A DNA stretch of 12,218 bases from an uncultured Lachnospiraceae bacterium (GTDB lineage Bacteria; Bacillota; Clostridia; Lachnospirales; Lachnospiraceae). The stretch lies in the NCBI GenBank assembly GCA_937910785.1, contig CALDLG010000193.1:1-12218 (forward strand), in the 5' to 3' direction. Every line of letters starts with the position of its first letter. Position 1 is the first letter of the stretch. Below, piece after piece: positions 7,293 through 12,218 of the stretch. A program made the translations under genes and the position numbers. A model generated the notes under the pieces. It ran no database searches. It was not told the DNA's origin and worked only from the letters and a program-made list of their open reading frames with translations.

Positions 7293-9371
7293 TCACACCT
7301 CATAGACGGCCGCGCCGAAAGCGGGCAGTGTCTGCGGACCGGAGACTTCCTTTCCCGTAAAAAGCGAGTGCATCGGTTTTAAAAGGGTATAGGAGACTTC
7401 CGACGCATGGAAGTTTAAGACGAACAGGAAGTTTTTATCTCCTTTCCTGCGGAGCGTCAGTTCCACATCCTTTCCATCGGCCTCGATCAGCCCGGTAAAA
7501 GGCGATACGGCGCCGGCATAGGAAAGGAGCTTTGGCAGTGTTTCCCGGGAAAAGGCGCTGCCAAGATGCAGTACCCGCCCCTGGCCTGTATGGCGTTCCG
7601 TCAGCGCAGCTTCTCCTGCGTAATAACTGCCTGTATATCGAGCAAGGACTTGCGTGCCGGGAAGCGGTGTCAGAATATCGTTGAAAACGGGCATGGGAAG
7701 GCGGGTGCCGTTCCAGTCCGCATAAACAGCCTCTTCCGCCGGACTTGTATAGGTGAAATCCCGGATATCCGTTCCGGTGAGTTCCTGCAAAAGCCCAGGC
7801 TGAGGCAGCATTTCACAGATGCCGTTTTCATTTTTCAGACCGCTCCGGCATCCGAGGATCAGCGTTCCGCCCTGTTTTACATAGGCGGTAAGCAGCGCTG
7901 CCCGTTCTTTATTCATGATGACCGGATGCGGGTAGAGCAGAACCGGATATCCGGTCAGATCGGAGAGAGCGCTGTTTTCCCGCAGATAAATGATGTCATA
8001 GGGCAGATTGGCAAGCTCCGCACCGGCGAAAATTTCGTTTTCGCTGTGGGATGCGATGCGATTATGCCAGATATCCGTATCCATATCCCAGACGTTGTCA
8101 TAATCCTTTAACAGACCGAAGGAAGCGACATAATCCGCCTGACAGACCGGCTCAAGGGCCCGGAATTTCTGATAGAAATCCTTAACTTCCCGCAGTTTTC
8201 TGTTATCCCTGTTATCATAATCCAGAATGCCATGCCAGTAGATTTCCGTTCCGAAGGGGCAGGTACGCCAGCGGAAAAAGGAGATGAAATCCGCGCCATG
8301 CGCAACGCTCTGCAGTGCCCAGAGAGTCAGCTGTCCGGGTCTGGGAGCGGGGCCTTCCATCCGGTTTGCCCAGCCGCCGGCGCCGGACTGCTGTTCCATG
8401 ATGCCGTAGTGCGGACAGATGGAACGAACCTCGTTCTGGTTTTTGGAATTCCAGCGGTCGTTCAAAGGGTCGTTTTGCGGGTCGGTACCGAGTCCGAAGG
8501 CAAAATTCGGATAGGAATCATAGGTATAAAGATCGAGGCATTCCTTCTGCATCCGATGATTGTCGATATAGGGAAACATGCCGTTTGTGGTGATGAAATC
8601 GCCGGGCTTTCTGTATTGGCGGATAATATCGGCCTGCATTTTGCAGAAGCGAAAGGCGCTTTGTGCGATAAAACGATAGTAGTCCAGCTTACGGTGCGGA
8701 TTGATGCCCTCAGCCGGTACGGGCCTGGGAAGATGGACCTGATTCCAGTCCGTATAGGTCTGATTCCAGAAGACGGCGCCCCAGGCCGCGTTCAGGGCAT
8801 CCAGCGTTTCATATTTTTCCTGCACAAAGAGGCGGAAGGCGAGATCGTCCGCGTCCGAATAAAATTCCCGGACTTCGCAGTTCAATTCGTTGTCGATCTG
8901 CCAGCCGATGATGGCGGGATGGGAGCCATAGTGTGAAGCGCTTTTCTCCACAATGTTCCTGCAGTAGTTAAGATAGACGGGCGAATTATAATTATAATGC
9001 TTTCTACAGCCATGCCGGTAGAGCACACCGTCCATCCGCGCATTCAGAGTTTCCTCGTGGGCTTCTGTCAGCCATGCGGGCGGCGTTGCCGTCGGGGTGC
9101 AGAAAATAACCTTCATTTCCTTTTGCGAGCAGAGATCCAGGAAGCGGTCGAAGAAGGAAAAGTCGTATTCATTTTCCGCGGGTTCGATCTTATTCCATGC
9201 GAATTCTCCGATGCGGATAACGCTGATGCCGGTGTCCTTCATACGGGTCAGATCGGCCGCCCACAGATCTTCGCTCCAGTGCTCCGGATAATAGCAGACG
9301 CCCATCGTCATGCTGTCCCATGCAAAATTCTGTTTATTGTCTGAAATATGTCTTTTTATCGTTTCGTTCAT
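7293..9371 (-). CDS. GH42 beta-galactosidase
   Basis: Hydrolyses terminal beta-galactosides, such as small oligosaccharides from plant or host glycans. It is a 692-residue GH42 enzyme with the normal order: a TIM barrel (about 22-400) opening with GVCYYPEHW (24-32), a trimerisation or glutamine-amidotransferase-like domain (about 410-620), and a small C-terminal beta domain (about 625-692). The acid/base is Glu162 in WQIDNE (157-162). The nucleophile is Glu326 in GIMEQQSG (323-330). The four-Cys zinc cluster known in some thermophilic members is not evident. There is no signal peptide, so substrates must be imported. ATG 9371 has a perfect AGGAGGT (9384-9378) six bases upstream. The gene stands alone, with no transporter or regulator beside it, under a strong promoter and its own terminator. 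The exact galactoside linkage cannot be told. Confidence 0.95.
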   Translation of the reverse strand: MNETIKRHISDNKQNFAWDSMTMGVCYYPEHWSEDLWAADLTRMKDTGISVIRIGEFAWNKIEPAENEYDFSFFDRFLDLCSQKEMKVIFCTPTATPPAWLTEAHEETLNARMDGVLYRHGCRKHYNYNSPVYLNYCRNIVEKSASHYGSHPAIIGWQIDNELNCEVREFYSDADDLAFRLFVQEKYETLDALNAAWGAVFWNQTYTDWNQVHLPRPVPAEGINPHRKLDYYRFIAQSAFRFCKMQADIIRQYRKPGDFITTNGMFPYIDNHRMQKECLDLYTYDSYPNFAFGLGTDPQNDPLNDRWNSKNQNEVRSICPHYGIMEQQSGAGGWANRMEGPAPRPGQLTLWALQSVAHGADFISFFRWRTCPFGTEIYWHGILDYDNRDNRKLREVKDFYQKFRALEPVCQADYVASFGLLKDYDNVWDMDTDIWHNRIASHSENEIFAGAELANLPYDIIYLRENSALSDLTGYPVLLYPHPVIMNKERAALLTAYVKQGGTLILGCRSGLKNENGICEMLPQPGLLQELTGTDIRDFTYTSPAEEAVYADWNGTRLPMPVFNDILTPLPGTQVLARYTGSYYAGEAALTERHTGQGRVLHLGSAFSRETLPKLLSYAGAVSPFTGLIEADGKDVELTLRRKGDKNFLFVLNFHASEVSYTLLKPMHSLFTGKEVSGPQTLPAFGAAVYEV

Positions 9372-9389
9372 GGAAATACCTCCTGCATG

Positions 9390-9434
9390 TTTTTTGACAT
9401 CATTGTACTATTTTGCGGGCTGTCTGTCAAAAAA
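9390..9434. repeat. Inverted repeat spanning the beta-galactosidase promoter (possible operator)
   Basis: TTTTTTGACA (9390-9399) and TGTCAAAAAA (9425-9434) form a perfect 10-bp inverted repeat separated by 25 bases. One arm contains the -35 of the beta-galactosidase promoter; the other straddles the expected start of transcription. This fits a repressor pair of half-sites, but A/T-rich arms can arise by chance. Confidence 0.4.
9402..9430 (-). promoter_or_regulatory. Strong sigma-A promoter for beta-galactosidase
   Basis: On the minus strand, a perfect -35 TTGACA (9430-9425), a 17-bp spacer and -10 TACAAT (9407-9402). The start of transcription should be near 9395, giving a leader of about 25 bases that holds the AGGAGGT ribosome site. 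I see no catabolite-repression (cre) box. Confidence 0.85.
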
Positions 9435-9502
9435 ACCGGATAAAAATTGCAAAAAAATCCGAAAAATGGTAACTGGGTCTGTTCATAACAAAAAAATGAT
9501 TG

Positions 9503-9508
9503 TATAAT
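9503..9508 (+). promoter_or_regulatory. Putative -10 element for the EAL gene
   Basis: A perfect TATAAT lies 125 bases before ATG 9634. The -35 position (TGTTCA at 9480-9485) is poor, so the promoter may need an activator. The leader of about 118 bases holds no c-di-GMP riboswitch consensus that I can find. Confidence 0.4.
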
Positions 9509-9633
9509 AAGACTAATACACATGTATATTTCTGTATAAGTATGTGAATATTGCTGAAATTGTATTGTGTATCCGATGTTGCGGAATGTTTTGCCCTGAT
9601 TGTCATCCGACGATAAGGGACAGGAGTGTATTT

Positions 9634-11850
9634 ATGAGACGGAAAAGAGAATCGATATTTAAGGCAGGTTATATCATTGGCCTGCTGATGATCAGCGTCA
9701 TAGCTTTTGCATTGTATTCTCACCGATTAAGGGAGGAACTTCGTGAACTGGTGCGGAATACGCTGAAAGAAGTTTCCAACCAGAATATTCTCGTCGTGCA
9801 GAAGGAAATTGAGGGTGATCTGGCGGCGCTGGAGGAGATTGCGGAGAGAATCAGTGCACTGGGGGAGACGGATGAGAAAGAGATTCTGGAAGTTCTGAAA
9901 CGGATTGAGGAGCGCTATTCTTTTAAACGAATGGGTTACTGCCGGACAGACGGTATTCTGCATACGACGGTTGACGACGTGGCGGATGTTTCGGAAAGAG
10001 AGTATTTTAAGGCTTCCATGCAGGGAGAGAGTTATATTTCCGATCCGCTGATCGATCTGATGGATGAGGAAGAAATTATCGTTTTCAGCGCACCGATCAA
10101 AAGTGACGGAGAGGTCATCGGTGTCCTGTGCGCGCCTTATCGGGTGGACAGCCTGAAAGAAATTCTGGCGGTATCTTCCTTTGAGGGGGAGGGTTATACT
10201 TATATCGTAGAGCGTGACGGAAATAAGGTTGTGGATTCCACACATCCGACCAGTTTTCAGAACATGACTAATATTTTCACATCCATGACGGAAGCGGATC
10301 AGCGGAACTATCAGGCGGTGGAAGATCTGAAGCGGATCCTGAATGACGGCAGGACCGGTTATGTTATTTTCTATAACAAGGTCGGCAAATATATGTACAC
10401 GACGCCGCTGGGCGTCAAAGACTGGTTTCTGATCGATGTGGTTCCCGTGGATTTCATGGAAAATACATCGAATTATATCATACACAGGACCTATCTGATG
10501 TGCGGATTTCTGGCCGTAATCTGTGCGGTCATTGCGTTTGCGCTCATGAACGAGGAACGCAGGAAGAAGCAGCGGATACAGAATCTGCTGTATGTGGATG
10601 AGCTGACAGGAGGAAATACGCTGGCGAGGTTTAAAATCGAGCTGGAGCACAGGATTCAGGTCCACTATAAAAATATTGCCCTCATAAAAATGGATCTGGA
10701 TGATTTTAAACTGGTCAATGATCTGTTTGGTTATGAGGAGGGAAACAGAGTTCTGCGGTTTGTCGGGAAAACATTGCAGGAAAGCTGTCGTGACGGGGAA
10801 TTTACAGGGAGAAGCAATGCGGATCGTTTTGTGATGCTGCTGCTTTATGATGAAGAAAGAGAGGTCAGGCAGCGGATTCTTAAAATTGCGGAGGATATTC
10901 AGAGCCTGCACCTTTCGGAAACGCTGGAATATCTGCTGCATCCGGTATTCGGTATTTATTACAGAGAGCCCGGTGAGGATAACATAGAGGATATGTTAGA
11001 CTGCGCGTCCCTTGCCCACAATATGGCGAAGCAGGCCAAGAACGGCATCTACAGGGTTTATACCAATGAAATCAAAGAAAAAGAGCTGCAGAAAAAGCAG
11101 CTTTCCGACCAGATCGAGCACGCCTACAAGAATCATGAATTTGTCGTTTATTACCAGCCCAAGTATGATTCCAGAACGCAGAAACTGGCCGGCGCGGAAG
11201 CGCTTGTCCGGTGGCGCAGGCCTGACGGACAGATGGTATCGCCGGGACTTTTCGTCCCGCTGGCGGAAGAGAGCGGTTTTGTCTGTAAGCTGGATGAATA
11301 TGTGTTCCGGGAGGTTTGTCTTGCGCAGAAGCGCTGGCTGGATAAGGGCCTCGGCATTGTGCCGATTTCCGTAAATCTTTCCAGGAGACATCTGGATAAT
11401 CCGGAATTTATCGATGAATACAAGGCGATTCTTGACGAATCCGGCGTACCGATCGAGTATATTCAGCTGGAAATTACGGAAAGCGCCATGTTCGAGAAAA
11501 AGGATGAATTCGTGCAGATTATGGAAAGACTGCATGATCTTGGATTTATGATTCTGATGGATGATTTCGGAACGGGATATTCCTCTCTGATGATGTTAAA
11601 ATCCATACCGATCGATGTGATGAAGTTAGACAAGAGCTTTGTGGATGATTATGACGATGCGAGAGGAGAAAGCATTATCCGCTGCGTTATGCGGATGGCG
11701 CAGGATTTAAGCATTGCGATTACGGCGGAGGGCGTGGAGACAGAGGCGCAGTACAGATTCTTAACGAGCGTTGGCTGTGATACGATTCAGGGATACTATT
11801 TTGCGAGACCGATGCCGGAAGAAGAATATGAGGTACGCATGCGGGCATAG
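9634..11850 (+). CDS. Membrane-bound sensor with degenerate GGDEF and intact EAL domain (predicted c-di-GMP phosphodiesterase)
   Basis: Predicted to hydrolyse cyclic di-GMP to pGpG in response to an outside signal. Order over 738 residues: membrane helix 1 (about 12-28); extracellular double-Cache-like region (about 30-280) with REYFKASMQG and a D-P-L-I segment typical of Cache domains; membrane helix 2 (about 286-304); GGDEF domain (about 316-430); EAL domain (about 488-735). The GGDEF signature is NADRF (395-399), so cyclase activity should be lost. The EAL domain keeps its metal and catalytic residues: Glu522 of EALVRW, Asn581, Glu613 in LEITES, Asp643-Asp644 in DDFGTG, Lys664, Glu699 and Glu702 in EGVE, and Gln719. 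ATG 9634 is chosen because CAGGAG (9621-9626) sits seven bases upstream; the frame extends to a GTG at 9544 with no ribosome site. It is followed by its own terminator. Confidence 0.93.
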   Translation: MRRKRESIFKAGYIIGLLMISVIAFALYSHRLREELRELVRNTLKEVSNQNILVVQKEIEGDLAALEEIAERISALGETDEKEILEVLKRIEERYSFKRMGYCRTDGILHTTVDDVADVSEREYFKASMQGESYISDPLIDLMDEEEIIVFSAPIKSDGEVIGVLCAPYRVDSLKEILAVSSFEGEGYTYIVERDGNKVVDSTHPTSFQNMTNIFTSMTEADQRNYQAVEDLKRILNDGRTGYVIFYNKVGKYMYTTPLGVKDWFLIDVVPVDFMENTSNYIIHRTYLMCGFLAVICAVIAFALMNEERRKKQRIQNLLYVDELTGGNTLARFKIELEHRIQVHYKNIALIKMDLDDFKLVNDLFGYEEGNRVLRFVGKTLQESCRDGEFTGRSNADRFVMLLLYDEEREVRQRILKIAEDIQSLHLSETLEYLLHPVFGIYYREPGEDNIEDMLDCASLAHNMAKQAKNGIYRVYTNEIKEKELQKKQLSDQIEHAYKNHEFVVYYQPKYDSRTQKLAGAEALVRWRRPDGQMVSPGLFVPLAEESGFVCKLDEYVFREVCLAQKRWLDKGLGIVPISVNLSRRHLDNPEFIDEYKAILDESGVPIEYIQLEITESAMFEKKDEFVQIMERLHDLGFMILMDDFGTGYSSLMMLKSIPIDVMKLDKSFVDDYDDARGESIIRCVMRMAQDLSIAITAEGVETEAQYRFLTSVGCDTIQGYYFARPMPEEEYEVRMRA

Positions 11851-11929
11851 CTGATACAGCTGTAAAACTGAAATAACCGGCAAATACGAATTTGATATAT
11901 GAACTTCAGACTACATGAAATTCACATGA

Positions 11930-11957
11930 AAAACCCTGTTGACACCGGCAGGGTTTT
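11930..11957 (+). terminator. Intrinsic terminator after the EAL gene
   Basis: A 9-bp stem, AAAACCCTG (11930-11938) with CAGGGTTTT (11949-11957), and a 10-nt loop, with the T-run forming the end of the stem. It lies about 80 bases past the stop at 11850. Its loop contains the -35 hexamer of the next gene. The stretch 11851-11929 holds nothing else I can support. Confidence 0.75.
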
Positions 11958-11967
11958 ATCATATACT
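11939..11967 (+). promoter_or_regulatory. Strong sigma-A promoter for the GntR-family gene
   Basis: A perfect -35 TTGACA (11939-11944), a 17-bp spacer and -10 TATACT (11962-11967). The -35 lies in the loop of the upstream terminator and the spacer covers its descending arm. The start of transcription should be near 11974, inside the operator. Confidence 0.85.
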
Positions 11968-11996
11968 AAGTGTACTAACAATGATAGTACACTTAG
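11966..11996. promoter_or_regulatory. 12-bp inverted-repeat operator, likely GntR autoregulatory site
   Basis: CTAAGTGTACTA (11966-11977) and TAGTACACTTAG (11985-11996) are perfect inverted repeats with a 7-base spacer. The site begins in the last two bases of the -10 and covers the expected start of transcription, so a bound dimer would block polymerase. Position and symmetry fit autorepression by the GntR protein encoded just downstream; the TGTACTA/TAGTACA core resembles sites used by YtrA-type regulators, as I recall them. Confidence 0.8.
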
Positions 11997-12011
11997 AAGG
12001 AAGGAGGAGCC

Positions 12012-12218
12012 ATGATTGTCATAGATTATAAAGATACGAGACCGATCTACGAGCAGGTGGCCGAGAAGTTTAAGGTGTTGATTTTAAAGGGAGTCATGCA
12101 GGCCGGTGAGCAGATGCCTTCGGTCAGGAATCTGGCGATGGAGCTGTCCATTAATCCGAATACGATTCAGAAAGCTTATGCGGAGCTGGAGCGGGAGGGA
12201 TTTATTTATACGGTAAAG
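12012..12218 (+). CDS. GntR-family (YtrA-type) transcriptional regulator, N-terminal part
   Basis: The window ends after 69 residues. These form the complete GntR winged-helix DNA-binding domain: RPIYEQVAEKFK (10-21), the GEQMPSVRNLAMEL stretch (31-44) and the recognition-helix region INPNTIQKAYAELEREGFI (46-64). The NPNTIQKAY wording is typical of the short YtrA subfamily, whose members repress themselves and adjacent ABC-transporter genes and have only a small dimerisation tail. The ribosome site is AAGGAGG (12001-12007), four bases before the ATG. A strong promoter with a palindromic operator lies directly upstream. I expect about 50 further residues and then an ABC-transporter ATPase gene; this is inference from the subfamily. 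Confidence 0.92.
   Translation, partial: MIVIDYKDTRPIYEQVAEKFKVLILKGVMQAGEQMPSVRNLAMELSINPNTIQKAYAELEREGFIYTVK

Noticed and set aside
7154..7360. Plus-strand open frame of 68 codons between gpmI and beta-galactosidase
   Set aside because: It runs through the terminator hairpin and into the beta-galactosidase antisense, has no ribosome site, and its end is Arg-rich shadow sequence.
9510..9633. Possible c-di-GMP riboswitch or SD-sequestering hairpin in the EAL-gene leader
   Set aside because: The conserved GEMM core is absent, and only a short bulged pairing between CCT/GTC and GAC/AGG can be drawn, which is weak.
9727..10941. Minus-strand open frame of 404 codons inside the EAL gene
   Set aside because: It is antisense to a well-supported coding sequence and has no recognisable domain.

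Overview
The window looks like a chromosomal stretch from a Gram-positive, low-to-mid GC Firmicute, most likely a gut Clostridia of the Lachnospiraceae type. The reasons are strong AGGAGG-type ribosome sites, clear sigma-A promoters, a MecA-type ClpC adaptor, a clostridial-style cofactor-independent phosphoglycerate mutase, a GH42 beta-galactosidase and a YtrA-type GntR regulator. Base and codon use look even across the window. I see no insertion sequence, phage gene, CRISPR array, tRNA or rRNA. This is ordinary core and housekeeping DNA with some interesting details, not an obvious new system.

Layout. (1) 1-1467: the 3' part of a gene for an extracytoplasmic M23-type metallopeptidase runs off the left edge. 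It converges on a small unrecognised coiled-coil-like protein on the minus strand. (2) 1601-4777: a tight plus-strand operon in which each gene overlaps the next: mecA (ClpC adaptor), a Fes/EsterD-like serine esterase, and a DEAD-box RNA helicase with a long basic RGG/RD-rich tail. (3) 4791-5387 minus: a YgjP-type zinc metallohydrolase, convergent with the helicase. It shares a compact divergent promoter region with gpmI. (4) 5586-7127 plus: gpmI, glycolytic phosphoglycerate mutase. (5) 7293-9371 minus: a monocistronic cytoplasmic GH42 beta-galactosidase with a consensus promoter, a possible operator and an intrinsic terminator. (6) 9634-11850 plus: a membrane-anchored sensor with a Cache-like extracellular part, a degenerate GGDEF and an intact EAL domain, so a predicted c-di-GMP phosphodiesterase. 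(7) 11930-12218: a terminator whose loop carries the -35 of the next promoter, then a 12-bp perfect inverted-repeat operator, then the start of a GntR/YtrA-family repressor cut by the right edge.

How the genes fit together. The mecA operon joins regulated proteolysis and RNA remodelling, both usual in stress or growth-phase control. gpmI and the beta-galactosidase belong to carbon catabolism but are transcribed separately. The EAL protein would lower c-di-GMP in response to an outside ligand. The GntR gene appears to be autorepressed and probably heads an ABC-transporter operon beyond the window, which is the usual arrangement of this subfamily.
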